This document shows positions 1 through 10,647 of a stretch of 64,000 bases of DNA, one piece after another (position 1 is the first letter of the stretch; each line of letters begins with the position of its first letter). The DNA is from an uncultured Flavobacteriales bacterium (GTDB lineage Bacteria; Bacteroidota; Bacteroidia; Flavobacteriales; BACL11). Made by a program: the position numbers and the translations under genes. The notes under the pieces were generated by a model. That model was not told the DNA's origin and searched no databases. It was given only the letters and a program-made list of their open reading frames with translations. The DNA lies in contig CATMIT010000001.1 in NCBI GenBank assembly GCA_950069165.1, positions 18,167-82,166 of the forward strand, written 5' to 3'.

Positions 1-44
1 GAAATTATCAAAATAAGAATTGTAATTTTCTTCATAATTTTCAT
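1..44 (-). CDS. Partial CDS: N-terminus of an exported protein (possibly PorP/SprF family)
   Basis: An ATG on the minus strand at 44-42 lies one base after the TAA stop of the giant adhesin (48-46). It opens a frame running off the window edge: MKIMKKITILILII, a basic start followed by a hydrophobic stretch as in a signal peptide. The tight spacing says the two genes are co-transcribed. In Bacteroidota a PorP/SprF-type outer-membrane protein very often follows an SprB-repeat adhesin, so that identity is the best guess, but it rests on context only because just 14 codons are visible. Confidence 0.55.
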   Translation of the reverse strand, partial: MKIMKKITILILII

Positions 45-45
45 T

Positions 46-3000
46 TTACCTAATAATAGTTATTGCTCCGCTTTGCAGATCCGAATTATTATTCAAGTTA
101 ATTATATAGTAATAAGTACCAATTGGTAATGGTGATCCTTCATGTGTTCCATCCCATTTGTTATCATTATAAGTATCTCCTTTTACACTAAATAATAGAG
201 AACCCCATCTATTGTAAACCTCAATTACAGCATCAGGATAACGGTCAATATCTTCAATTTCCCAGAAATCATTATAGCCATCTCCATTTGGCGAAATACC
301 ATCATAAACCATAACCCCAACTACAACTCTTATAGAGTCATAACCTTGACAACCTTGAGCATCTTGAACCATTATATAATATGTAGTGCTAACCTCAGGA
401 CTTACATTAATTTCTTTTGTGGTTTCTCCATTGCTCCACAAATAGTAGAGATACGAATATGCTGACCCTAACACCACATTATCATTAAGTTTAATGGGAA
501 CATCTAATGGATAAGAGTATGTTTCTCCATTTGCTAAACCGTATGGTACAATAGGTAACTGAGGGGCCCAAATACTTGCTGTTATGGAGAAAGAACAATT
601 CCTAGCAGAATCTACTACTGTTAAAATGTAATCTGTTCTAGGGGCTGTAGGGGTTACTGTTATAGTAGGTGTAACTTGTCCGGTATTCCAGCTATAAGTG
701 AAGGTAGGATTATCTACTACACTTAAGGTAATATTGTCTCCCAAACAAATGGTATCGGTAAAATAATCGATAAAGTCTGGTAAGAAAATAGCATCAACTG
801 CATTTACATAAGTAGAAGCAGATTCTACACATCCATTTGTATCTGTTACCGTAACAGAATATAAGTCAGGTGAAAGCCCTGTAACAGTTTGTGTTGTTTG
901 CCCAGTAGGACTCCATAAATAACTAATGTAAGGAGTTGTGCCTCCAAATACATTAGCTATGGCAGTTCCATCATCCATAAGGCAAGTTTCATCTGTAGAA
1001 TCAGCAGTAACAATAAGCGGGCTAGCTGTCTGTGTAATCAGTACATTACTAGATGTTACAGTACATCCTTTAGAATCTGTAACCGTTACTTCATAAATTC
1101 CAGGCGCAAGTGCTGTAGCAGTTTGTGTTGTTTGCCCTCCAGGACTCCAACTATATGTATATGTTCCTGATGGTGATATTGGTGTCCCTCCTGTAGGATT
1201 TGCTGTTATAGTTCCATCATCAAATCCGAAACAACTTACATTTGTTGATGTAACATCTACACTCAAATCAGTTGGTTCACCCAAATAAATTTCAGTAGTG
1301 TCCATACAGCCATTTGCATCAGTTGCAATAACTACATAGCTTCCTGTTCCTATATTAGAAAGAGTTGAAAATACTCCAGTTGTTGTAACCCCTGTATTCC
1401 AATCGTAAGTATAGCTAGAACCGGTAGGTGTTCCTCCTGTTGCAACTGCTTTTAACTTCCCATCATTTTCACTATAGCAAGAAACTCCATCTAGCACACT
1501 AGCGGTCACCTCTAGTTCAGAAGGCTGAGTTATAGACTGAGTTATTATATATACACAGCCAATTGCATCTGTTATAGTATCCGTATAAACAGTAGAAAGG
1601 GTACTATTATTTGCGCATAAACCAATAGAAGTAGATGTAATTTGAGAAAGCGGATCATCCCAAATATTGGTATAAATAGGGTTTCCATTAGAATCAAAAA
1701 ATGGCATTCCACCTGTTATTGCTACTTCAATAAATCCATTACAATAGCCATAACAGCTTACATCTTGTTTGTTAGTTACGGTTGCGATTAACCTATCGTT
1801 ATCATTCACAAAAGTTCCTGCAGTTGATTCGCAATTATTTGCATCAGTCACTGTGATGGAATAAAATCCAACAAGTAAACTGGTTATCGTATAAGTAGTC
1901 TCTCCATTTGGAGCCCAAAGATATGTATAGCCAGGAACGCCGCCAAAAACTGAGTCGGTAATCCTTCCATTACTCCAGCCATCACATGTTACATGAGTTG
2001 TCACTATATTATGCTGAATCGGATCTGGCTGAGTCATTGTAATAAATTGTTGTTTTACACAACCATTTGCATCAACTATATTTAATGTATAAAGCCCAGC
2101 ATTTAGAGAGATATTTGAAAAATTGTTTAATGGAAAATAATTGGTTTGTACAGTATCTCCCTGTGCATTAGTTAAAGTTTTCGTATACGGCACAACCCCT
2201 CCACTTACTGACACAGTAATCCAACCAGTGCTATCTCCATTACATCTTATTTCGTAAGCATTATAATCTGAAGTAGTAATTGTTGTGTTTAGTGGTTGTG
2301 GCTGTTCAATAATGATGATATCGGCAACCACACAATTATGATCATCAAAAACTTCTACTGTATAAGTGCCAGGACCGTAGCCATTAAAATTAGCAAGATG
2401 TGAAACTGGTACACTTCCATTAACAGAATACATATAAGGTCCGGTTCCTCCAGCTGCACCGCCTCCAGTAAAGGGGTAGATGTTTTGAATGTATCCATTA
2501 TTATATCCATTACAGCTTACATGTTGGAAAATTACTGAATCGATAAGTAGTGAATCTGGCTCTGTAATTGTTTGCATCATGGATGCTGTACATCCTTTAT
2601 TGTCTTTCACCACAATGTTATAAGTGGCAGGAGATAAGCCAATAAAACCTATTGCTGTTTGGTAAGTATTTCCACCGTCTTTCGAATAAACATAAGATGG
2701 TGTACCACCAGTTGCCAGCACTACAATAGAGCCATTGCTTGCATCTTTACAGGAAATTTGTGCAACAATAAGTGAATCTATAGAAACAGGAGCAGCTGGT
2801 TCAAGTACTTCAACAGAGTCTGTATGCACACAATTGTTAAAATCTGTGATTGTAATGATATGATATCCTGCATCCAAACTATCAGCAAAAGCAGTATTAT
2901 CTCCATTATCCCAGAGGTAAGTATAAGGAGTTACTCCTCCTGAAACATATACTGTAGCGCTCCCATCACTAAATCCAAAACAGAAAACCGAATCCATAAC

Positions 3001-6000
3001 AAAAGAATCCGTAACAAGTGCTGCAGGTTCATTTACTATAATAGTAGCACTTACCATACAACCATTAAAATCTGTTACATCAACCGAATAATTTCCTGCT
3101 GACATATTTGCAGTTTGAGTCATTGCCCCATTAGACCATAAATAAGAATATTGTAAAACTCCACCACTAGCATTAACTGTTGCTGTTCCATCATTACCTC
3201 CATTACAAAGCACATCAGTGGAAGTAATTGATAGAATATACAAACTATCTGGCTGAGTCATTGTGACAGATGTTGAAGTATCTACACAACCATTAGTATC
3301 GGTTACTATTACTGAAAAAGATCCAATACTTAATCCTGTGGTAGTTTGTGTAGTTTGTAAGTTTGACCAACTATAAGAATATCCTGGTGTTCCACCAGAA
3401 TGATTAACTGTAATATCTCCATCAGATCCTCCATAACAGCTTACTTCATTTATTGTAAATGAATCAATAACTAAAAGAGCCGGTTCTAAAACAAAAACCG
3501 AATCTCTCTCCACACAGCCATTAGAATCTCGAACAGTTACAAAATAAGATGCCTGTCCAGAAGGACCATATTGCACACCCGCATTTTGCCAAGTGCTTCC
3601 ACCATTAATACTAAACTGATAAGGGGTTGTCCCTGCTGTTGCGGATGGAGTAATCATACCATCACCTGCTCCAAAACAACTTACATTCTGAACTGCAACA
3701 GATAAAATTGGCTGAGGGATTTGCTGCACAATAATAGTATCATACGCCATACATCCATTATCATCCGTTACAATTACGGTATAAGTTCCGGCAACTAATA
3801 GACTCATATTTGCAGTAGTAGCTCCTGTATTCCAAAGATAAGAATAGTTTGGAGTTCCTCCGCTTGCAACTACCTCAGTAGTTCCGTTTGCTACAGTCCC
3901 TCCACACATGGAAGAAGTAGATGAAACAGAAGTTGTTAGCTGTGTTGGCTCTCCTATTATAACTGTATCAGGAGGATAAATTGTACATCCATTTGCATCT
4001 GTAACTGTTAGCCAATAAGTCCCAGCAGACAGACCTCCAATACTATCGGTTGTTGCTCCTGTACTCCAAGCGTATGAATAGGTAGGCGTTCCACCAGAAA
4101 TTGTCGCAACTTCAGCAGTTCCTGAACTGCCACCATTACAAAGCACATCAGTAGAACTAAGTGTAAATATTATCTCGGATGGTTCCGAAATCTGCACTGC
4201 CATACTATCTGTACAGCCATTTACATCATTTACAAAAATGATATAATTCCCTGCAGGTAGTCCATAAAAAGTAGAATCGTTTTGAGGATTTACAGCATCA
4301 ATATAGAACCAATAAGTCCCAGGACCAGAACCTCCAGTTGCTGAAACAGAAGCAACCCCAAGTGAATCTCCGAAACAAGGCACCATAAAAAGGGAATTAG
4401 CAGAATCTAATTCTAGATTTACAACTGTTGGCTCAGTTACATTTACCGTATCACTTGTTAAACATCCGCTTCCATCTGTTATAATTACTACATAAATTCC
4501 GGCAGCTAACCCTGTAGCAGTTGCTGTATTTTGGGAATTAGGATCATCCCACTGATATGTGAGCGGAGAGGCGTAAACTCCAGTGACTACCACTGTTGCT
4601 GTCCCATAATTTCCTCCATTACAAGAAACATCTGTGGTAGAAGAGGAAAGGGTCATGTTTGTACCTAGAACAAAGACATCATCTGCTATGGTACAGCCAT
4701 TAGTATCGGTAACGATAACTGTATAAGTACCTGTCGATAAATTATTGGCAGTGCTAGTAGTTTGTCCTCCAGGATTCCATGAGTAAGTATAAGGCATAAC
4801 TCCTCCTCCAACTATTGCTATTGCTTGTCCGTCTCCTGCACCACAATTCTCCATTATAGAATCCATTTGTAAAGTTAGAATTGGAGGTTCAGTAAGTAGA
4901 ATACTGCCCTGAGAAGTACAACCATTGGCATCTGTTGCGTTCACAGTAAGTAAATTATTGGCACATTGTCCATTAAAATTAGAAAATGACTGAGAAGCTC
5001 CACCATTTAAAGAATATAAATAAGATGGTACTCCCCCTGTTGATGTTACATGAATATTTCCATTACAATCTCCATTACAAGCTAAATCAAATCCATTATA
5101 ACTTGAAGTGGTAGTTAAGGCAATGGAATAAGGGTTTGGCTCAGAGATAGTAATACTTACCGTTTTCGTACATCCATTAGCATCTTGAGCTATAATTGTA
5201 TATGACCCTCCTGCCAAATTGGGAAAGAAGGTATAAGTTCCGAAAGTTCCTCCATTAATAGAATAAGTGTAAAGTGGCGTTCCGCCATTTACAGAATCTA
5301 CAGAAATTGTTCCATCAGTTGCGCCATTACAACTCACGCCCCAACCGTTATAATTGCTCACACTTAGATATAAATTCAATGAATCTGGTTGATTCAAATA
5401 CAAAGAATCCGTAAATGTGCAATCATTTATATCTTGAACAGTTATGTTATAATCAGTATCGCCACAAAGTTGGCTAAAAGTGGCTGAATTTTGATAAGAT
5501 CCTCCATTCAGTGAATATTGATAGATTGGTGTCCCTGGCGAACTAGGATCTACAGTAAAGGTGATTTGCCCATTACAATAACTATTACAAGAAATTGCAG
5601 ATGAAACGGAAACAGTTCCACTTAAATCTGGTGGATCTTGTAGTATAAGAGTATCAGATGTTTCGCAACCATTTATATCTCTGTATGTTATTATGTGCTG
5701 ACCAGATGATAGACCCTGAAAATAAGGATTAGAGGAAAAAATTCCTCCATTTATCGAAAATTGAACAGGAGGGGTTCCTCCTGATATTACCTGTGCTAAA
5801 ATTGTTCCATTACTACCACCAAAACAGCTAATATCCTGCCCATTATAGTTAGAGGAAATAATAGAATTTGGCACTAATGCCGGAGGTGAAGTAATTGTCT
5901 GGTTTCTGGTTTTTGTACAGCCATTGGCATCCGTTATTATTACTTGATATGCTCCTGCTGGAACATTTAAAAAGTCAATAGCATTAGCTACAATTGGTGT

Positions 6001-6993
6001 ACTAGGACCATTATTTAATGTTACAGAATAAGGAAGTACTCCTCCAAAAACATTTAAATGCAAATCGGCTACACTATCTCCAAAACACAAAGAAGGACTT
6101 GTAGTAGTAAATGTTGGCATAATATTTGGAGGTTGTGTTATATTAATAAAGGCTTGTGCTGTACATGTGCCAGAGGTATCGGTTACTGTTACTCTATAAT
6201 TATTTGCCGGTAGCAATGTGAATGTCGCAGTATCATAAGTAGTTTGTGTACTTAATTGATACCAATTCCCAAAAATATTATACTCTAATAAATAAAGAAA
6301 TTGGGTATTCCAAAAAGCGCCACCAAGGGTTATTACCTGAATTGTAGCATAATCACCAAAACACACTATGGTATCTGTTAAATTAATAGAAGCACTCAAA
6401 CTGCTACCAGTAATATTAAATGTTTCTGTAGGGCAGTTGGTAGTGCTTGTCCCGTCATTATAATTAACGGTATAAGTTTGATTTCCTGCACATAAATTAG
6501 AGGTAACTGCCGGCAGAGTTTGAGATGCCCCTCCATTTACTGAAACCCCATAAGTATAGCCAGGAAATTGTTGATTAATATTTATTGTTGAAGTTACATT
6601 ACAATTTGTAGAATCACACACAAGTGGTGGATTCAAACTATTGTTAACAATTGGTTCTAAAATTTCGAAAGTATCGGAAACCATAGTAGCTGGGCAAGAA
6701 CCTGAAAGGGACTGGGTGCCAACAACCACATACAATCCTGCAGCCAAGGTGCTTACTGATGTTATTGTAGGGCCACTGCCATAATTTTGCCCATTGGTTA
6801 AATTATCCCAAGAATAATTAATATATGGTGTTTGTGTTAAATTAGCAAATCCATCTGATCCTCCTGGACATGTTACCTGAGTAATATTTGCAGTATCCAC
6901 AATAATATCACATTGTGCATACGTATTATTTGCACCTAACAATCCAACTAATAGACCTAAATAAATTATAACACTCCTTCTTTTCATAAGCAT
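46..6993 (-). CDS. Giant SprB-repeat adhesin with gliding-type (type B) T9SS C-terminal domain
   Basis: A 2315-residue cell-surface protein. Residues 1 to about 27 form a signal peptide ending ANNTYAQ; translation may start at the first Met or at Met3 (position 6987). The body is a tandem array of roughly two dozen SprB-type repeats of about 80 residues. Each has a Cys-rich opening such as VSCNGGNDGTATV, a GGxxPYxYxW strand and an AGxYxVxVTDxNGC close. The last ~85 residues (DGISPNGDGYNDFW, then VYNRWGSLLF and WDGT) are the gliding-motility-associated C-terminal domain (TIGR04131 type) that directs T9SS export and surface attachment. SprB proteins of this family act as mobile adhesins in gliding bacteria; whether this one supports gliding is inference. 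Probably co-transcribed with the exported-protein gene beginning at position 44. Confidence 0.93.
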   Translation of the reverse strand: MLMKRRSVIIYLGLLVGLLGANNTYAQCDIIVDTANITQVTCPGGSDGFANLTQTPYINYSWDNLTNGQNYGSGPTITSVSTLAAGLYVVVGTQSLSGSCPATMVSDTFEILEPIVNNSLNPPLVCDSTNCNVTSTININQQFPGYTYGVSVNGGASQTLPAVTSNLCAGNQTYTVNYNDGTSTTNCPTETFNITGSSLSASINLTDTIVCFGDYATIQVITLGGAFWNTQFLYLLEYNIFGNWYQLSTQTTYDTATFTLLPANNYRVTVTDTSGTCTAQAFINITQPPNIMPTFTTTSPSLCFGDSVADLHLNVFGGVLPYSVTLNNGPSTPIVANAIDFLNVPAGAYQVIITDANGCTKTRNQTITSPPALVPNSIISSNYNGQDISCFGGSNGTILAQVISGGTPPVQFSINGGIFSSNPYFQGLSSGQHIITYRDINGCETSDTLILQDPPDLSGTVSVSSAISCNSYCNGQITFTVDPSSPGTPIYQYSLNGGSYQNSATFSQLCGDTDYNITVQDINDCTFTDSLYLNQPDSLNLYLSVSNYNGWGVSCNGATDGTISVDSVNGGTPLYTYSINGGTFGTYTFFPNLAGGSYTIIAQDANGCTKTVSITISEPNPYSIALTTTSSYNGFDLACNGDCNGNIHVTSTGGVPSYLYSLNGGASQSFSNFNGQCANNLLTVNATDANGCTSQGSILLTEPPILTLQMDSIMENCGAGDGQAIAIVGGGVMPYTYSWNPGGQTTSTANNLSTGTYTVIVTDTNGCTIADDVFVLGTNMTLSSSTTDVSCNGGNYGTATVVVTGVYASPLTYQWDDPNSQNTATATGLAAGIYVVIITDGSGCLTSDTVNVTEPTVVNLELDSANSLFMVPCFGDSLGVASVSATGGSGPGTYWFYIDAVNPQNDSTFYGLPAGNYIIFVNDVNGCTDSMAVQISEPSEIIFTLSSTDVLCNGGSSGTAEVATISGGTPTYSYAWSTGATTDSIGGLSAGTYWLTVTDANGCTIYPPDTVIIGEPTQLTTSVSSTSSMCGGTVANGTTEVVASGGTPNYSYLWNTGATTANMSLLVAGTYTVIVTDDNGCMAYDTIIVQQIPQPILSVAVQNVSCFGAGDGMITPSATAGTTPYQFSINGGSTWQNAGVQYGPSGQASYFVTVRDSNGCVERDSVFVLEPALLVIDSFTINEVSCYGGSDGDITVNHSGGTPGYSYSWSNLQTTQTTTGLSIGSFSVIVTDTNGCVDTSTSVTMTQPDSLYILSITSTDVLCNGGNDGTATVNASGGVLQYSYLWSNGAMTQTANMSAGNYSVDVTDFNGCMVSATIIVNEPAALVTDSFVMDSVFCFGFSDGSATVYVSGGVTPYTYLWDNGDNTAFADSLDAGYHIITITDFNNCVHTDSVEVLEPAAPVSIDSLIVAQISCKDASNGSIVVLATGGTPSYVYSKDGGNTYQTAIGFIGLSPATYNIVVKDNKGCTASMMQTITEPDSLLIDSVIFQHVSCNGYNNGYIQNIYPFTGGGAAGGTGPYMYSVNGSVPVSHLANFNGYGPGTYTVEVFDDHNCVVADIIIIEQPQPLNTTITTSDYNAYEIRCNGDSTGWITVSVSGGVVPYTKTLTNAQGDTVQTNYFPLNNFSNISLNAGLYTLNIVDANGCVKQQFITMTQPDPIQHNIVTTHVTCDGWSNGRITDSVFGGVPGYTYLWAPNGETTYTITSLLVGFYSITVTDANNCESTAGTFVNDNDRLIATVTNKQDVSCYGYCNGFIEVAITGGMPFFDSNGNPIYTNIWDDPLSQITSTSIGLCANNSTLSTVYTDTITDAIGCVYIITQSITQPSELEVTASVLDGVSCYSENDGKLKAVATGGTPTGSSYTYDWNTGVTTTGVFSTLSNIGTGSYVVIATDANGCMDTTEIYLGEPTDLSVDVTSTNVSCFGFDDGTITANPTGGTPISPSGTYTYSWSPGGQTTQTATALAPGIYEVTVTDSKGCTVTSSNVLITQTASPLIVTADSTDETCLMDDGTAIANVFGGTTPYISYLWSPTGQTTQTVTGLSPDLYSVTVTDTNGCVESASTYVNAVDAIFLPDFIDYFTDTICLGDNITLSVVDNPTFTYSWNTGQVTPTITVTPTAPRTDYILTVVDSARNCSFSITASIWAPQLPIVPYGLANGETYSYPLDVPIKLNDNVVLGSAYSYLYYLWSNGETTKEINVSPEVSTTYYIMVQDAQGCQGYDSIRVVVGVMVYDGISPNGDGYNDFWEIEDIDRYPDAVIEVYNRWGSLLFSVKGDTYNDNKWDGTHEGSPLPIGTYYYIINLNNNSDLQSGAITIIR

Positions 6994-7131
6994 GATTTAT
7001 TCCTTTATTAAAGTTTTGCAAGATACAAATAAATTAAATATTTAATAAAATTGATTTTAGAATATTTGTTTGCCTTGAAATAAAAAAATATCTTCCGTTT
7101 TTTTAGGTATTTTTTCAACTTCTTTTTTTTA

Positions 7132-7139
7132 TATATTTG
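7132..7139 (+). promoter_or_regulatory. -7 promoter element (TATATTTG) for the glycosyltransferase
   Basis: TATATTTG matches the Bacteroidota -7 consensus TAnnTTTG and ends 26 bases before the ATG at 7166. No convincing -33 TTTG is visible. Confidence 0.5.
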
Positions 7140-7165
7140 CGCAAAATTAAATTGAAAAAATATAA

Positions 7166-8275
7166 ATGAAAATTGCAATTTTAGGCACTAGAGGTATTCC
7201 AAATAATTATGGAGGGTTTGAGCAATGTGCAGAATATTTATCGGTTGGTTTGGTGGGAAAAGGACATGATGTAAGTATTTATAATCCTAATTTTCATCCC
7301 TACAAAGAAAGCAGTTTTAAAAAAGTAAAAATCATAAGAAAAGCAAGCCCTCAACAGTACTTTGGAAATTCTGTTTCTAATTTTATTTATGATTATTTCT
7401 GTTTGAAAGATGCCGTAAAAAGAGATTTTGATATTATACTTGAATTGGGCTTAATCACTTCTTCTTTATCAATTATCTTTTGCAGACATAGAGGAAAGAT
7501 TATTGTCACAAATTTAGATGGATTAGAGTGGAAAAGATCGAAATGGAATAAAATTGTGCAAAAAATAACCAAAACTTTGGAAAAATATGGCGTGATGTTT
7601 TCAGATTATTTAATTGCAGACAATATTGGTATGCAAAAATATATTTGGGAGGAATACAGCAGAGAATCTGAGTTAATTGCTTATGGTACAGAAAATAATA
7701 AGGAGCCAAATCCAAATTGCTTAAAAGAATATGGATTAGAGAGAAATACCTATTTGCTATCTATTGCTCGATTAGAACCTGAAAATAATTTGGAAATGAT
7801 GTTTGATGCTTATGTAAAAAGTGAAATAAGCAATCCTTATTTTGTAGTTGGAAATCATTTAACTTCTCATGGCGATTTTTTAAAAGACAAGTACCGAGAT
7901 TCTGGTATCCTTTTTTTAGGAGGAATTTTTAATAAAGACCATTTGGATAATATCCGTTTTTATTCCAAATACTATTTGCATGGCCATTCGGTTGGAGGTA
8001 CTAATCCATCACTATTGGAAGCAATGGCGACAAAAACTTTTATTCTTTCGCATGATAATCGTTTTAATAAATCAGTGATTGAAGAAAATGCTTTTTACTT
8101 TTCAAATTCTGAGGAATTGGTCAGTTTATTAAAAAATGAAAACTTAACAAATCAAAAAAAAACTTTTGCATTAAATAATTTAAAGAAAATTGATAGCGTT
8201 TATAGATGGGCGATTGTTGTGGCCCAATACGAATCCTATTTTAAAAGAATTCTAAAAGAATCTAATCGACAATAA
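7166..8275 (+). CDS. Glycosyltransferase with DUF1972 N-terminal domain
   Basis: A 369-residue GT-B-fold glycosyltransferase. The N-terminus MKIAILGTRGIPNNYGGFE is the hallmark of the DUF1972/glycosyltransferase-4-like family, which includes rhamnosyl- and other hexosyltransferases of surface polysaccharide synthesis. The C-terminal half holds SIARLEPENN, and HSVGGTNPSLLEAM near residues 273-286 corresponds to the nucleotide-sugar binding EA-type motif. It is a soluble cytoplasmic enzyme whose donor and acceptor cannot be read from sequence. It stands alone, with no polysaccharide cluster around it in this window, and its 3' end overlaps hemW by 14 bases in convergent orientation. Confidence 0.85.
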   Translation: MKIAILGTRGIPNNYGGFEQCAEYLSVGLVGKGHDVSIYNPNFHPYKESSFKKVKIIRKASPQQYFGNSVSNFIYDYFCLKDAVKRDFDIILELGLITSSLSIIFCRHRGKIIVTNLDGLEWKRSKWNKIVQKITKTLEKYGVMFSDYLIADNIGMQKYIWEEYSRESELIAYGTENNKEPNPNCLKEYGLERNTYLLSIARLEPENNLEMMFDAYVKSEISNPYFVVGNHLTSHGDFLKDKYRDSGILFLGGIFNKDHLDNIRFYSKYYLHGHSVGGTNPSLLEAMATKTFILSHDNRFNKSVIEENAFYFSNSEELVSLLKNENLTNQKKTFALNNLKKIDSVYRWAIVVAQYESYFKRILKESNRQ

Positions 8276-9386
8276 ACAAATCAGATGCAATCGCATCCGC
8301 AAATATCTTCCCTGATTTTGTAAGCGTGTAAGTGTTTTTGCATTTCTTTATATTCTTTTTCCTCTCCCATTTTTTTATTTCTTTAAGAAAATGAATTTGC
8401 TTGCCAAATCTTTCTTTGATTATTTCTAAATTTGCACCCCAAATGGTTCGTAAGGATGTGAAAACATATTCATTGTATTGTTGAGAAATGCTGAGTTTCT
8501 CTGTTTCAAAATAATCTTCTCCTTTTTTTATTTTCTGTATATATTGTTTGTTGGAAGATACATTCCAACTTCTACTATTTCCGTTGAAAGAATGTGCAGA
8601 AGGCCCTACGCCAAGATAATGTTTATTTTTCCAATAAGAAGTATTGTGTTTGGAATAAAAACCCGCTTTGCCAAAGTTGGAAATTTCATAATGTACAAAT
8701 CCCTTTTGCTGAGCAAGTTCCATTAAAATGTTGAACTGTTCGATTACTATTTCGTCTTTTAAAGGGATTATTTTCTTTTGTTCAACTAAATGCTTTAAAA
8801 CCGTTTTCTCTTCAATGGTAAGTGCGTAAGAGGAAAAATGTGGAATATCTAATGCAAACATTTTATTCAAATTCTTCTTCCAATCCGCTAAAGATTGATT
8901 TGGCAAACCATAAATTAAATCAATAGTAATATTGTTAAAGCCTACTTGCTGAGCCATTTGTATGCAACTTTCGGATTGTGTGGCATTGTGTGAACGATTC
9001 ATAAATTTCAAATCGGCATCAACAAAGGATTGCACACCAATACTCAACCTATTTATTCCAACTTCTTTTAATGCTATTAACTTATTTTTAGTCAAATCAT
9101 CCGGATTGCATTCCAAAGTAATTTCTGCATTTTCTTTTATTTTGTAGATATTGGAAATAGAATCTAAAATAGATTTTATTTCACTTTTACTTAAAATAGA
9201 TGGCGTTCCGCCACCAAAATAAATGGTCTCAATTGTTTTATTTTTTAAGTACGATTGACGTAATTCTAATTCCATTTTGATGCATTTTAGCATTTCCTTC
9301 TTGTCCTTTTGCGAAATTCTGAAATGAAAATTACAATAAGTACAAGCTTGTTTACAGTAGGGAATATGTATGTAAATGCCTGCCAA
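8262..9386 (-). CDS. hemW: Radical SAM haem chaperone HemW
   Basis: A 374-residue HemW (formerly annotated as oxygen-independent coproporphyrinogen III oxidase-like). The radical SAM cluster motif is CxxxCxxC at C11, C15 and C18, followed by GGGTPS near residue 58 and the HemW C-terminal domain. HemW binds haem and inserts it into respiratory cytochromes, so it matches a genome with c-type cytochromes and a haem uptake locus next door. The start is TTG: the family-typical N-terminus MAGIYIHIPYCK begins there, an in-frame TAG lies a few codons upstream, and the next Met lies beyond the essential cysteines. True coproporphyrinogen dehydrogenases carry an extra N-terminal extension that is absent here. 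Confidence 0.9.
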   Translation of the reverse strand: MAGIYIHIPYCKQACTYCNFHFRISQKDKKEMLKCIKMELELRQSYLKNKTIETIYFGGGTPSILSKSEIKSILDSISNIYKIKENAEITLECNPDDLTKNKLIALKEVGINRLSIGVQSFVDADLKFMNRSHNATQSESCIQMAQQVGFNNITIDLIYGLPNQSLADWKKNLNKMFALDIPHFSSYALTIEEKTVLKHLVEQKKIIPLKDEIVIEQFNILMELAQQKGFVHYEISNFGKAGFYSKHNTSYWKNKHYLGVGPSAHSFNGNSRSWNVSSNKQYIQKIKKGEDYFETEKLSISQQYNEYVFTSLRTIWGANLEIIKERFGKQIHFLKEIKKWERKKNIKKCKNTYTLTKSGKIFADAIASDLFIVD

Positions 9387-9466
9387 AGTATTTTTGTAAA
9401 AAGTTTTGCTAATATAAAAAAGGAATTACTTTTACCGCAATTAAGATTAAATCTAAATAAAGAAAA

Positions 9467-10629
9467 ATGAAAAAAATCAGTTTGTCTGTAGCGGTTGTTT
9501 TTACAATGATAACTGTAACAAAAGCACAAAACAGTGCAGAAAAAATTATTGCAGGGAATCAGGGGCTACATATTGGTGGTTATGGTCAAATTGACTTTAA
9601 TTTACCGACAAGAGATGGTACAATTTACAAAAACGGAACTTTGGATGTGCACCGCTTTATTACTTTTATAGGGTATAAATTTAACGAGAAGGCTTCTTTT
9701 GTGTCCGAAATTGAGTTTGAACATGTTACGGAAGTGTATATTGAACAAGCGTTTTTGGATTACAAAATTAAAGATAACCTTTCGGTAAGTGCAGGTTTAA
9801 TGCTTATCCCAATGGGTATTCAAAATTTGTATCATGAGCCCCCAACTTATAATGGGGTGGAAAGAACCAATGTGGACAAATACATTGTACCGACAACCTG
9901 GAGAGAATTGGGAATTAGTTTGAGCGGAAGAAGTATTGATAACTCTTTAAACTATCAATTTATGGTGGTAAATGGCTTTAACGGTTATGATGATGGAGGA
10001 AAATTTTCTGGTAAAAGTGGCCTAAGAGGAGGAAGCCAAAAGGAGCAGAATCCTACATTACTTTTCCTGATTTAGCAGGGCGGATTTCTTACTATGGCCA
10101 GCCAGGATTAAACTTAGGGCTCTCCGCTTATGTTGGAGATTCTGAAAGCAAAGCTTATGATGGATTAGATTTGGCTGATGAAACGGCTGTTGCATCTGCT
10201 GATTCAACCATTATTGGTATTCAAATGCTTGGTGTGGATGCGAGATACCAAAAAGGCGCTTTACAACTAAGGGGACAATATATCATTGCTAATTTATCCA
10301 ATACTGATCAGTATAATGCTAAATCTTCTACTGACTTGGGAAGTAAAATGACTGGATATTATGCAGAGCTTGGATACAATATATTAGCAAATTATAATAC
10401 TACAAATGAGCTAATTTGTTTTGCTCGATATGAAAACTATAACACGCATGCAGAAGCAGAAAAAGCAACTGTAATAAATGATGCTTACAACAGAACTGAC
10501 ATCACAATAGGATTAGGGTTTAAGCTGGCGCAAGGAGCTATGTTTAAAGCAGATTACCAATTATTATCTGATGAGTCTAGTGAAAATAAAAAAGGACAAT
10601 TTAATTTCGGAACTGCAATTTGGTTCTAA
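9467..10629 (+). pseudogene. Outer-membrane porin-like beta-barrel, split by a single-base frameshift
   Basis: One beta-barrel gene read in two frames. The first part (9467-10075, 202 residues) has a signal peptide ending VTKAQ and the porin-like stretch HIGGYGQIDFNLPTRDG. The frame is lost at the AAAA run 10038-10041. From there the coding sequence continues in the other frame (AESYITFPDLAGRISYY, through 10171-10629) to a C-terminal FGTAIWF, the aromatic end expected of an outer-membrane barrel. Adding one A to the run restores a 387-residue protein resembling phosphate-selective porin O/P-type proteins. It heads the haem-uptake operon. The shift may be a real mutation, slippage or a homopolymer sequencing error; the intact remainder argues that it is recent or technical. 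Confidence 0.8.
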
Positions 10630-10647
10630 ATAAAAGGATTTTGCATA

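Noticed and set aside
46..6993. Repeated structure as a CRISPR array
   Set aside because: Repeats are ~240-base coding units with protein-level similarity, not short identical repeats with unique spacers.
9376..9386. TACTTTG as the hemW promoter -7 element
   Set aside because: It overlaps the TTG start codon itself, so it cannot drive a transcript containing that start; likely chance.
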